NCBI GenBank assembly: GCA_023474975.1
Contig: JAMCXE010000050.1
Coordinates: 1 to 8,994 of the forward strand
Direction: 5' to 3'
Length of the DNA: 8,994 nt
Source of the DNA: Patescibacteria group bacterium
Lineage (GTDB): Bacteria > Patescibacteriota > Minisyncoccia > UBA6257 > 02-FULL-45-10c
The notes beneath the pieces were generated by a model that had not been told where the DNA came from, did not search any database, and was given only the letters and a program-made list of their open reading frames with translations. Made by a program: the position numbers and the translations under genes. Of the stretch, positions 1-6,689 are shown one piece after another; position 1 is the first letter of the stretch, and each line of letters starts with the position of its first letter.

Positions 1-189
1 GATATCTAATAGCTTCGTTATAGACCTTTATAAATCCTTTTATACCAGTATATTTGCAGTGTTGACGATTAAAAAACTCCATAAAGCTATGGCTTCATAG
101 AGTCCAGAATGTATCTTGCATTATGCATTTTATTTTTAATTGATTTTAAGCTATGCTAATTGAAGTCTTTAAGTTATAGATAATTACAA
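1..189. other. Left intergenic region without a confident gene
   Basis: This AT-rich stretch precedes rseP and contains no gene I can support. On the + strand one frame is open from base 2 to a TAG at 98-100 (about 32 residues), which could be the tail of an upstream gene, but nothing in it is recognisable. On the - strand an ATG at 82-80 opens a frame that runs off the left edge for 27 residues, equally unrecognisable. The two frames overlap, so at most one is likely to be real. An imperfect hairpin lies at 76-103. Confidence 0.5.
76..103 (-). terminator. Imperfect hairpin, possible minus-strand terminator
   Basis: Bases 76-87 pair with 92-103 around a four-base loop (TATG), giving 10 of 12 matched positions. 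Six A residues at 71-76 adjoin the left arm. Read on the minus strand, the hairpin is therefore followed by a T-run, as in an intrinsic terminator. Read on the plus strand there is no T-run next to it. No minus-strand gene to the right would need it, so it might block antisense transcription or be a chance structure. Confidence 0.25.
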
Positions 190-190
190 A
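175..190 (+). promoter_or_regulatory. Possible -10 element just before rseP
   Basis: TATAGATAAT occupies 175-184, and the hexamer GATAAT (179-184) differs from the -10 consensus at one base. Only five bases separate it from the rseP ATG, so transcription would start at or next to the start codon. No convincing -35 element is seen and the region is AT-rich, so chance is a real alternative. There is no Shine-Dalgarno sequence. Confidence 0.3.
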
Positions 191-1209
191 TGGGATTTCT
201 TGTATTTTTTGGCTTATCGTTAGTCATTATTTTCCATGAACTTGGCCATTTTTTAATGTCCAAAATATTCGGTGTGGCGGTTGAAGAGTTGGGCTTAGGT
301 TTTCCTCCTAGAATATGGGGTAAAAAAATAGGCAAAACATTTTATAGCATAAATTGGATACTTTGGGGAGGATTTTTAAAAATAAACGGTCTAAGAGAGG
401 AAACTGAAGTAAAAGATCTTCCGCCTAAAACAAGTTTTACGAGGCAAAAATTCTATAAAAAGGCATTTATCATATCCGGTGGGGTATTAGCTAATTTTTT
501 ATTAGGTTGGGCATTACTTTCCCTGGTTATGTTTGCGGGAATTCCGCAGTCGATCTTGGTAGAAGCGGTAAAGCCGGACAGTGTGGCTTATAATTCAGGT
601 ATCCAAAAGGGGGATCTGATATTAAACTTTAAAAATTCCGACGATTTTAATGCGTACCTATATAGTAACAGAGGAAAGGGGGCGATCTTATCTATAAAAA
701 GAAACGGCGAACAAAAAGAAATAAGGGTGGAATTGCCAGCCGAACGCTCAAAAACCGGAGAATTTTTAGGTATATATTACAGCGAAACGGGTATGCAGAA
801 AACGGGAATTTGGGAATCAATTATAAAAAGTTTTGATCTTTCCGTACAAATGATCGTTTTTTACTTTACCGGTTATCTGACATTGATTGGAAAAATATTT
901 ACGAACTGGTCATTTCTTAATAATTTAGTAGGACCTATTGGATTATTCGCTATGGGATCTACCGCTTCAAAGGTAGGTTTTGTATATTTCCTTCAACTTT
1001 TAGCATCTCTTTCGATAAACTTAATGGTCTTTAATTTCTTCCCGTTTCCAGTGCTGGATGGGGGGTGGTTTCTGATAATTTTGATAGAAAAAATAAAAGG
1101 TTCGCCGCTCAGTAAAAAAACCGAGCAGATTTTAAACAGTATCGGTTTCCTTGTTTTATTTTCGGCATTTTTTCTGATCACTATTAAAGACATAGTTAAT
1201 TTATTTTAA
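190..1209 (+). CDS. rseP: RseP/RasP-type site-2 membrane zinc metalloprotease
   Basis: This is an intramembrane protease of the M50 (site-2 protease) family, which cuts transmembrane segments of anti-sigma factors and leftover signal peptides. The zinc motif HELGH sits in the first membrane segment at residues 16-20. The partner motif LDG is at about 289-291, in the context N-F-F-P-F-P-V-L-D-G-G. Between them lie a second membrane segment (about 90-115), one PDZ domain (about 118-185, with K-P-D-S-V-A and G-I-Q-K-G-D) and a G-P-I-G-L motif before the third catalytic segment. A final hydrophobic helix ends the protein. At 339 residues with a single PDZ domain it is shorter than the two-PDZ E. 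coli protein. The start is the first ATG that keeps the whole HExxH membrane helix. proS follows after 82 bases; this adjacency is known from Firmicutes. Its substrate here cannot be inferred. Confidence 0.94.
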   Translation: MGFLVFFGLSLVIIFHELGHFLMSKIFGVAVEELGLGFPPRIWGKKIGKTFYSINWILWGGFLKINGLREETEVKDLPPKTSFTRQKFYKKAFIISGGVLANFLLGWALLSLVMFAGIPQSILVEAVKPDSVAYNSGIQKGDLILNFKNSDDFNAYLYSNRGKGAILSIKRNGEQKEIRVELPAERSKTGEFLGIYYSETGMQKTGIWESIIKSFDLSVQMIVFYFTGYLTLIGKIFTNWSFLNNLVGPIGLFAMGSTASKVGFVYFLQLLASLSINLMVFNFFPFPVLDGGWFLIILIEKIKGSPLSKKTEQILNSIGFLVLFSAFFLITIKDIVNLF

Positions 1210-1278
1210 CGGTTGTCTTATTGGCATTTTTCGCTTAAAATATATTAATAACTGAATATATAAAAAAATTTAACATTT

Positions 1279-1291
1279 TATAATCATTTTC
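1279..1291 (+). promoter_or_regulatory. -10 element before proS, possibly leaderless
   Basis: An exact TATAAT lies at 1279-1284, seven bases before the proS ATG. With the usual spacing from -10 to the transcription start, the mRNA would begin at or one base before the ATG, leaving no room for a ribosome-binding site. No -35 match is seen at the expected distance. The 82-base gap between rseP and proS otherwise holds only AT-rich sequence with no clear terminator. Confidence 0.45.
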
Positions 1292-2545
1292 ATGAAACAA
1301 TCCCAGTTATTTTCTAAAAGTAGCAAAAAACTTTCCGAGGCAGAGGCGTCTAAAAATGCGCAATTTTTGATCCGCGGAGGTTTTATAGATAAATCTTCTG
1401 CCGGCGTTTATACGCTTTTACCTATGGGCTTAAGAGTTTTGGAAAAAATAAACGCGATTATACGTGAAGAAATAAACGCTATTGGCGGGCAGGAACTTTT
1501 AATGCCTACGCTTATACAAAAAAAATACTGGGAAAAGGCCGGTCGCTGGGATGTCGACGTGATCTTTAAAACATCGTCTTCGATCACTAAAGAAGATAAG
1601 CAAGATTTTGAATACGGTCTAGGATGGACGCATGAGGAAGTTATTACGGCCATAGCAACTCGTTTTATTAACTCATATAAAGATCTCCCGAAGTCCGTAT
1701 ACCAGATCCAAACAAAGTTTAGGGCCGAAGCAAGACCTCAGGGGGGATTATTGCGTGGCAGGGAATTTTCAATGAAAGATCTATATAGTTTCCACGAATC
1801 CAAGAAAGATCTAAATGAATACTATGAAAAAGTTATCGATGCTTATCACAAAATATTCAAGAGACTTAGTTTGAAAGCATTACTTACCGAAACGGGCGGT
1901 GGCGCATTCACGACGGAGCGAACCCATGAATTTCAAGTTTTAAATCCAGCTGGAGAAGACACAGTTTTTTACTGCTCAAAATGTAATTTTTGTCAGAATC
2001 AAGAAATATACGATCCAAAAGAACATAAAAATTGCAATGGCCAGATAGAATCAGCCCGCGCCATCGAAGTTGGTAATGTATTTAGACTTGGCACCAAATT
2101 CTCGGAGGCTTACAGCCTAAATTTTTTAAATAAACAAGGCGAAAGAAAGCCCGTCATCATGGGTTCTTATGGTATCGGCCCAACGCGCGTACTTGGGACT
2201 ATCGCAGAGGTATTTAATGATGAGTACGGCCTTATATGGCCGGACGCCGTTGCTCCATTCAATGTTCATCTTATCGGACTAACCGGAAAAAATAGCGAAA
2301 AGATAGAGAAGGCGGCCGAATCTCTTTATGAGAAATTAATAAGCTTGGGGATAGAGGTTTTATATGATAACAGGGATCTGTCGGCCGGAGAAAAGCTAAA
2401 CGATGCTGATCTGATAGGAATTCCAAATAGGGTAGTGATAAGTGAAAAAACTTTATCGAAAAATAAACTAGAAATAAAGAAAAGGAACGAGAAAGGATCT
2501 AAACTGGTCGACGAAAAAGAACTGCTAGCAATGCTTAAAAAATAA
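1292..2545 (+). CDS. proS: Prolyl-tRNA synthetase, short form without the editing insertion
   Basis: This class II aminoacyl-tRNA synthetase charges tRNA-Pro with proline. The N-terminus (K-Q-S-Q-L-F, then L-I-R-G-G-F-I and L-P-M-G-L-R) is typical of bacterial ProRS. Motif 2 begins at F143-R144-A-E and runs to G-R-E-F-S-M-K-D at about 156-163. Motif 3 (G-S-Y-G-I-G-P-T-R) is at 291-299. The C-terminal anticodon-binding domain spans about 310-417. Bacterial-type enzymes usually carry an insertion of about 180 residues between motifs 2 and 3 that edits mischarged Ala-tRNA. Here the interval is only about 130 residues and holds a cysteine cluster (C228, C231, C234, C248) that could bind zinc. At 417 residues the protein resembles the short forms known from alphaproteobacteria and mitochondria. 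The start agrees with family N-termini. There is no Shine-Dalgarno sequence. Confidence 0.96.
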   Translation: MKQSQLFSKSSKKLSEAEASKNAQFLIRGGFIDKSSAGVYTLLPMGLRVLEKINAIIREEINAIGGQELLMPTLIQKKYWEKAGRWDVDVIFKTSSSITKEDKQDFEYGLGWTHEEVITAIATRFINSYKDLPKSVYQIQTKFRAEARPQGGLLRGREFSMKDLYSFHESKKDLNEYYEKVIDAYHKIFKRLSLKALLTETGGGAFTTERTHEFQVLNPAGEDTVFYCSKCNFCQNQEIYDPKEHKNCNGQIESARAIEVGNVFRLGTKFSEAYSLNFLNKQGERKPVIMGSYGIGPTRVLGTIAEVFNDEYGLIWPDAVAPFNVHLIGLTGKNSEKIEKAAESLYEKLISLGIEVLYDNRDLSAGEKLNDADLIGIPNRVVISEKTLSKNKLEIKKRNEKGSKLVDEKELLAMLKK

Positions 2546-2557
2546 GACATCGTCTTA
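2543..2557 (+). other. Perfect small hairpin overlapping the proS stop
   Basis: TAAGAC at 2543-2548 and GTCTTA at 2552-2557 form a six-base-pair stem with a three-base loop. The stem starts inside the proS stop codon (TAA, 2543-2545). It lies directly upstream of a second hairpin with a T-run and may add to termination or protect the 3' end of the mRNA. Confidence 0.4.
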
Positions 2558-2558
2558 G

Positions 2559-2590
2559 CTCTGGTCCTAGTCAGAACCAGGGTTTTAATT
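2559..2590 (+). terminator. Rho-independent terminator after proS
   Basis: Bases 2559-2565 (CTCTGGT) pair with 2576-2582 (ACCAGGG), giving seven pairs including one G-U, with a ten-base loop. The stem is followed at once by TTTTAATT. This fits an intrinsic terminator between proS and mreB and marks the mreB operon as a separate transcription unit. The stem is short and the T-run is brief, so termination may be partial. Confidence 0.55.
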
Positions 2591-2603
2591 GTGTAAAATA
2601 TTT

Positions 2604-2614
2604 TATAGATATTT
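2604..2614 (+). promoter_or_regulatory. Possible -10 element before mreB
   Basis: TATAGA at 2604-2609 lies five bases before the mreB ATG, the same arrangement as at proS and galT. A second candidate, TAAAAT, lies at 2594-2599. Neither has a good -35 partner. A promoter is expected somewhere here because a terminator-like structure lies just upstream. Confidence 0.35.
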
Positions 2615-3661
2615 ATGAAACTATTCGATTATTTCTCAAAAAACATAGCAATTGATCTTGGCACGGCAAATTCGCTTATTTATTTGTCTGGAAGAGGGAT
2701 CGTTATCAATGAGCCTTCGATTGCCGCAGTCAATAATAAGACCGGGCAGATCGTGGCCATAGGAGAAGAAGCAAAAAAAATGATAGGAAGAACCCCTCTT
2801 CACATTACAGTTATCAGGCCGCTAATTAACGGCGTAATATCCGATTTCGAGATGACCCAGGAAATGTTGAGATCTTTATTAAAAAAAGCGGGGGGGTCTT
2901 CCGGATTTTTTAACTACAATAAAGCGGTAATCGGCGTTCCTAGCAATCTTACCGAGGTTGAACGCAAATCAGTTGAGGATGCAGTGATCGGCGCCGGAGC
3001 CAGTAAAGCGTTCGTGATTGAAGAACCTCTTGCCGCAGCGCTTGGGGCCAGAATGCCCATTGATGAACCAACCTCTAATTTGATCATTGATATCGGCGGC
3101 GGGACCACTGAAATAGCCGTCATTTCTATGGGTGGGATAGTTAACGCAAAAAGTATCAAAGTTGCGGGAGATAAACTAAATGACGACATAATGAAATTTA
3201 TAAGAGACGAATTTCGTCTTGCAATAGGAGAACCAACGGCAGAAGAATTAAAAATAAACATAGGATCTGTGTTACCCTTGGATCAAAAAATGGATCTGCC
3301 GATAAGAGGTAGAGATATGGCTACGGGGCTTCCGCGCGAAGTTGTGGTTAAAGACGCTCAAGTTCGCGCGGCAATATCAAAATCTATTAAAACGATCATT
3401 GATTCCCTGAAAGAGACGATCGAAACCACGCCGCCGGAATTGGTTGGCGACGTTTTAAAAAGAGGAATATACATATGCGGTGGAGGCAGTCTGCTTAAGG
3501 GGATCAATAAACTGATCGAAAGAGAAGTTATGGTAACAACGACCATCGTTGATGATCCTCTAACCTGCGTGGCGCGCGGAGCTGGTATGATAGCTGAAAA
3601 TTTGGAAAAATATTCTTATTTAGTGAATAATCCTCTCAGGCCGAAAGACATAAAAATATAA
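2615..3661 (+). CDS. mreB: Rod-shape protein MreB (bacterial actin)
   Basis: MreB is an actin-like ATPase that polymerises as membrane-bound filaments and steers lateral peptidoglycan synthesis. The first phosphate-binding motif of the actin fold, I-D-L-G-T-A-N-S, begins at residue 13. The second, D-I-G-G-G-T-T-E, is at 159-166. The connecting E-E-P-L-A-A-A-L-G motif lies before the second one, and the adenosine-binding G-G-G-S-L-L-K-G near residue 290. The start K-L-F-D-Y-F-S-K matches the amphipathic N-terminus normal for the family, and 348 residues is the usual length. It opens an operon in which mreC begins nine bases after its stop. The T in I-D-L-G-T is kept, so ATP binding should be normal. 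It should work with MreC, MreD and PBP2 encoded downstream. Confidence 0.97.
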   Translation: MKLFDYFSKNIAIDLGTANSLIYLSGRGIVINEPSIAAVNNKTGQIVAIGEEAKKMIGRTPLHITVIRPLINGVISDFEMTQEMLRSLLKKAGGSSGFFNYNKAVIGVPSNLTEVERKSVEDAVIGAGASKAFVIEEPLAAALGARMPIDEPTSNLIIDIGGGTTEIAVISMGGIVNAKSIKVAGDKLNDDIMKFIRDEFRLAIGEPTAEELKINIGSVLPLDQKMDLPIRGRDMATGLPREVVVKDAQVRAAISKSIKTIIDSLKETIETTPPELVGDVLKRGIYICGGGSLLKGINKLIEREVMVTTTIVDDPLTCVARGAGMIAENLEKYSYLVNNPLRPKDIKI

Positions 3662-3670
3662 AAACTCATT

Positions 3671-4357
3671 ATGTTCTTTATGCGTATTGCGGCTATTGTA
3701 TTATTGGCGGCCGCTTTATTTTCCTCAAATATATCATTTTTAAAAAGCAAGATCTTTGGATATGCCGATATCAATAAAAGAGATAATGATCTTATTCTTG
3801 AAAATGAGTCATTAAAAACCGAGCTTTTCAATGCACGGAATTTATCTCTTAATCAAGAAAAATTAAGCGGATTTAATTATTTACAGACGAATGTATTTTC
3901 AACCTATCCGTTCAACGATCAAGACCTGATAGCTATTGATTCTGGTTATTTAAATGGAGTAGAAAAAAATCAGGCGGTTGTTGCGGCTCCGGGAGTTTTA
4001 CTGGGACAAATAATATCTGTTAGCGATAAGACAGCTATCGTCCGAACTATATTTGATAATAATTTTACGGCGGCGGTTAAAATAGGAACGAATAAAATAA
4101 ATGCTCTTTTAAAAGGTGGGGCTATTCCGTCTCTAGAAATGATCGATAAAAATAGCGACATTAAGAACGGAGATATCGTTTATAATGCCGACCCAAATTT
4201 TCCATATGGATTTAAATTTGGAGAAGTGCAAATATCGGCAAATGGGGCAAATAATTCAGAGCTGTTCAAGGCCGCGCAATTAAAGATAAGCTATAATCCT
4301 GCGCTTCTAGACACTGTTCTTGTGGTCACAAACTTTAAAACTGCCGGTACGAATTAA
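3671..4357 (+). CDS. mreC: Rod-shape-determining protein MreC
   Basis: MreC is the bitopic scaffold of the elongasome, linking MreB and MreD in and at the membrane to PBP2 outside it. The first 20 or so residues form a single membrane anchor with almost no cytoplasmic tail. Residues about 33-65 look like a coiled coil (repeated L and E/K with L-I-L-E-N-E-S-L-K). The rest is the beta-rich MreC domain, with D-S-G-Y-L-N-G-V, V-V-A-A-P-G-V-L-L-G-Q-I and K-N-G-D-I-V. At 228 residues it is on the short side for the family. An in-frame ATG three codons later is an alternative start. TATAAA lies eight bases before the ATG, overlapping the mreB stop, but the gene is probably read from the mreB promoter. 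Identity is secure from domain order and neighbours. Confidence 0.93.
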   Translation: MFFMRIAAIVLLAAALFSSNISFLKSKIFGYADINKRDNDLILENESLKTELFNARNLSLNQEKLSGFNYLQTNVFSTYPFNDQDLIAIDSGYLNGVEKNQAVVAAPGVLLGQIISVSDKTAIVRTIFDNNFTAAVKIGTNKINALLKGGAIPSLEMIDKNSDIKNGDIVYNADPNFPYGFKFGEVQISANGANNSELFKAAQLKISYNPALLDTVLVVTNFKTAGTN

Positions 4358-4358
4358 T

Positions 4359-4823
4359 ATGAAATTCAATATATTTTTAATAACAGACCTATTTCTTGTT
4401 GTTTTTTTTGGCTTGATCCAAAGCCTCCCTCTTATATCTTTTTACGGAGTAAAACCGGATCTTTTGCTATCCCTTCTCGTGGTTTTTTTATTTTTTACCG
4501 AAAATTTTTGGCAATACTTTATCTTAGTACTTGCCGGATCGATCGCTTTAAAATACTCGACCACGGCCACTTTTGAGGTCATTGTCTTTGTAATTATTAT
4601 GACATCTGCCTTTTATTTGAAAAAATATTTTTCTACTCATGAATTTTTGGCTATTTTAGGAGTAACTATGATTCTTTCTGTATTATTTTACGGCATTATC
4701 AACTATACCTTTATCGTCAATGATATTTACCGTTTTGTGTTAGAAATAATTTATAATATTTTAGCAAGCGTTATTTTTTGGTTAATACTCGATAATGCAA
4801 ATAAAAACAACGCCTCCTTCTAA
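4359..4823 (+). CDS. mreD: Rod-shape-determining protein MreD
   Basis: MreD is the small polytopic membrane subunit of the elongasome. This 154-residue protein is almost entirely hydrophobic, with about five predicted membrane helices. It contains the family-typical stretch Y-G-V-K-P-D-L-L-L-S-L-L-V near residues 25-37. I chose the ATG at 4359, one base after the mreC stop. A longer in-frame start at 4320 would add 13 residues inside mreC and push the first membrane helix away from the N-terminus. mrdA begins two bases after its stop, so mreC, mreD and mrdA form a tight co-transcribed series. MreD sequences diverge quickly, so identity rests on size, topology and position between mreC and mrdA. 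Confidence 0.9.
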   Translation: MKFNIFLITDLFLVVFFGLIQSLPLISFYGVKPDLLLSLLVVFLFFTENFWQYFILVLAGSIALKYSTTATFEVIVFVIIMTSAFYLKKYFSTHEFLAILGVTMILSVLFYGIINYTFIVNDIYRFVLEIIYNILASVIFWLILDNANKNNASF

Positions 4824-4825
4824 AA

Positions 4826-6298
4826 ATGAAGAGAAATAATTTTTCAAAAAATGAAGAAGTTTTTTTTGAGGAGTCTGTATTCGACAGCTTCTCTTTAAAA
4901 AAAGACTTAGGTAACTTGGAACTTCCTATTTCAAGAAGAGCATTTTTTCTGGTAATGGGGGTAATGATCGCCATTGGACTGCTATTCTTTTCCAGAGTCT
5001 TTTATCTTGGAATTTTAAATAATGATTTTTATTCCGCCAGAGCTGAGGGTAATTTTGGAAAAGACATGTATACGCCTGGCAATCGCGGTATAATTTACGA
5101 TCGTTTTGGAAAACCGCTCGTTCAAAATATTCCTTCTTTTTCGGTGTCCGTAAAAATAGCCGATTTTATGAACGATTCAGACAACGACAAACAATCCCTG
5201 GCGAATGTTTTAGGGATACCCTTTATCGATATGAAAAATCAGATACTAAGTCAAAACATTGAAAGATCAGCCTCTTTGATCTTGGCCAGAAATGTTGATT
5301 CCGAAAAGATAATTCAGCTAAAAGCCCTTAATCTGCATGGAGTAGACATAGTAAATGATTATACCCGCCAATATCCGGATGGTCCCATTTTTTCGCAAAT
5401 ATTGGGATATACCGGTCAGGATGATAATGGAGAAGTGGTTGGAAAAGATGGGATAGAAGCTTACTACAACAATGAATTAAAAGGACGAGACGGAACCACT
5501 GTCGTTTATAAAGACGCTAGAGGAAAAATAATTGACACCAAAATCGAGAGATTGCCGGCAAGTGGAAAGGATATAACTCTTTCTATTGATTACGATCTTC
5601 AAAAATATTTTTATAACAGCCTTAGCAATGCACTAAGTAATTTGGGTCGCACATCTGGAGCGGGGATAGCCATAGATCCACAAAACGGAGAGATACTGGC
5701 ACTAATCAGTTTGCCAAGTTTTGATAATAATATCTTGTCTCAATTTGGAAATAATTTAGAAAAGTTAAAAATTCTAAACTCGCCATATAAACCGATGTTT
5801 AACAGAGCGGTTTCCGGAGTATACACGCCGGGATCAACGATCAAGCCAATGGAGGCGATTGCTGCGCTTAAAGAGGGTATAGTTACTCCCCAAACTCAAG
5901 TTTTTTCACCAGGCTACATTGAAATTCCAAATCCTTATAATCCATCTAAGCCAAGCAGGTTTTTAGATTGGAAAGCTCTGGGGTGGGTAAATCTTTATTC
6001 GGCTATAGCCAGTTCTTGTGATGTTTATTTTTATTCGGTAGGCGGCGGTTACGGAAATATAAAAGGACTTGGCATCGATAAGCTTAAACAATATTGGCAG
6101 ATGTTCGGGCTCGGGAAAAAGACCGGAATAGATTTGCCGGGCGAAGCTATCGGCTTTTTACCGGATCCCCAGCAAAAAGAAAAATATAAGAATGACATTT
6201 GGAGAATAGGCGACACTTATAATGTAAGTATCGGCGAAGGGGATCTGCAAGTCTCTCCGATCCAGCTGATCGATCAAATCGCGGCTATAGCCGAATAA
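4826..6298 (+). CDS. mrdA: PBP2 upstream part: anchor, dimerisation domain and most of the transpeptidase
   Basis: This 490-residue product begins with a charged cytoplasmic tail of about 37 residues, longer than usual, followed by one membrane anchor (about 40-62). The non-catalytic domain follows, with N-R-G-I-I-Y-D-R near residue 88 and D-G-I-E-A-Y-Y-N near 210. The transpeptidase domain carries the catalytic serine S337 in S-T-I-K (337-340) and the second motif S-C-D (397-399) in S-S-C-D-V-Y-F-Y, a form normal for PBP2. It ends just after V-S-P-I-Q-L-I-D-Q-I-A-A-I-A-E and lacks KTG. The gene starts two bases after mreD with no ribosome-binding site; the bases before it read CCTCCTT, the complement of one. 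Confidence 0.85.
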   Translation: MKRNNFSKNEEVFFEESVFDSFSLKKDLGNLELPISRRAFFLVMGVMIAIGLLFFSRVFYLGILNNDFYSARAEGNFGKDMYTPGNRGIIYDRFGKPLVQNIPSFSVSVKIADFMNDSDNDKQSLANVLGIPFIDMKNQILSQNIERSASLILARNVDSEKIIQLKALNLHGVDIVNDYTRQYPDGPIFSQILGYTGQDDNGEVVGKDGIEAYYNNELKGRDGTTVVYKDARGKIIDTKIERLPASGKDITLSIDYDLQKYFYNSLSNALSNLGRTSGAGIAIDPQNGEILALISLPSFDNNILSQFGNNLEKLKILNSPYKPMFNRAVSGVYTPGSTIKPMEAIAALKEGIVTPQTQVFSPGYIEIPNPYNPSKPSRFLDWKALGWVNLYSAIASSCDVYFYSVGGGYGNIKGLGIDKLKQYWQMFGLGKKTGIDLPGEAIGFLPDPQQKEKYKNDIWRIGDTYNVSIGEGDLQVSPIQLIDQIAAIAE

Positions 6299-6397
6299 AG
6301 ATTTACCCACCCGCCGCACTTATTAAAAGGATCTGATCCAAAGGTTTCTATAGATCTGACAAATTTATATCCATATATTCAAGAAGTTAAAAAAGGA

Positions 6398-6682
6398 ATG
6401 GCGGAAACCGTCAGCAAGCCTTACGGCACGGCAAATATGCTTAATTCTATTCCGATACCAATAGGAGCAAAAACGGGAAGCTCTCAGGTAGCCAATAATA
6501 CAAAAACAAATGCCTTTTTTGTGGGCTACATGCCATTACAAAATCCGGAAATAGCGATCTTGGTTTTAGTTGAAGACGCCAAAGAAGGAAGTCTCAATGC
6601 TGTCCCTGTCGCTAAGGATGTTCTGGATTGGTATTATAAAAATAGAATGCAAAATTCAAATACGTCTAATGTTGGTTTATAA
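6398..6682 (+). CDS. PBP2 downstream part with the KTG motif
   Basis: This fragment is in the same frame as the upstream part of mrdA and contains the third transpeptidase motif, K-T-G-S (K at 6470-6472), followed by N-A-F-F-V-G-Y-M-P and I-A-I-L-V-L-V-E, as in the C-terminus of PBP2. The ATG at 6398 is an ordinary internal methionine of the family, and homologous sequence extends back to 6299. Separate translation is therefore unlikely to be its natural mode. It would fold only as part of the whole transpeptidase domain. Confidence 0.7.
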   Translation: MAETVSKPYGTANMLNSIPIPIGAKTGSSQVANNTKTNAFFVGYMPLQNPEIAILVLVEDAKEGSLNAVPVAKDVLDWYYKNRMQNSNTSNVGL

Positions 6683-6689
6683 TTAAGCT
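6655..6689 (+). promoter_or_regulatory. Promoter for galT embedded in the end of mrdA
   Basis: TTCAAA (6655-6660, four of six consensus bases) and an exact TATAAT (6678-6683) are separated by the ideal 17 bases. The mrdA stop TAA (6680-6682) lies inside the TATAAT. With normal spacing, transcription would begin at about 6690, the A of the galT ATG, giving a leaderless mRNA. This is the best promoter candidate in the window. Confidence 0.5.

Larger units (their letters stand above)
4826..6682 (+). pseudogene. mrdA: mrdA (penicillin-binding protein 2) interrupted by one in-frame TAA
   Basis: Penicillin-binding protein 2 is the transpeptidase that cross-links lateral wall peptidoglycan with the Mre proteins. 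The full coding span is 617 sense codons plus one internal stop, the normal length of PBP2. The frame is unchanged from 4826 to 6682. It is broken only by TAA at 6296-6298, codon 491, which falls where the family usually has an A-N-G-G turn. Reading through gives a natural continuation (R-F-T-H-P-P-H-L-L-K-G) leading to the KTG motif. As written, the upstream product has the SxxK and SxD motifs and the downstream part has KTG, so neither alone could form an active site. A sequencing or assembly error, a real nonsense mutation and stop readthrough all remain possible. PBP2 is usually essential in rod-shaped cells, which makes an error or a second copy elsewhere plausible. Confidence 0.8.

Noticed and set aside
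1..82. A minus-strand frame opening with ATG at 82-80 and running off the left edge, divergent from rseP.
   Set aside because: Only 27 residues are visible, with no recognisable motif. It overlaps an open frame on the other strand, and the minus-strand hairpin with its T-run lies across its start.
2..100. A plus-strand open frame ending in TAG at 98-100 that might be the tail of an upstream gene.
   Set aside because: About 32 residues with no family resemblance to the genes that usually precede rseP (cdsA, uppS, dxr). It is too short to call.
1210..1291. A terminator between rseP and proS.
   Set aside because: The gap is AT-rich, with A and T runs but no stable stem next to a T-run.
2914..3261. 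A 115-codon minus-strand open frame inside mreB.
   Set aside because: It is antisense to well-conserved MreB motifs, has low-complexity S/I/P composition, and is explained by the codon bias of mreB. Other minus-strand frames at 1408-1653, 2326-2550, 3970-4161, 8143-8373 and 8476-8754 were rejected for the same reason.
4320..4358. A longer mreD start at 4320 overlapping mreC.
   Set aside because: The extra 13 residues overlap the end of mreC and are not hydrophobic. The ATG at 4359 directly follows the mreC stop, matches the tight spacing of the operon, and gives a normal MreD N-terminus.
6296..6298. Codon reassignment (TAA read as an amino acid, or TGA as glycine as in Gracilibacteria and Absconditabacteria) to explain the mrdA break.
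   Set aside because: TAA ends rseP, proS, mreB, mreC and mreD at sensible positions. No in-frame TGA occurs within any gene, and TGA ends galT at the expected place.
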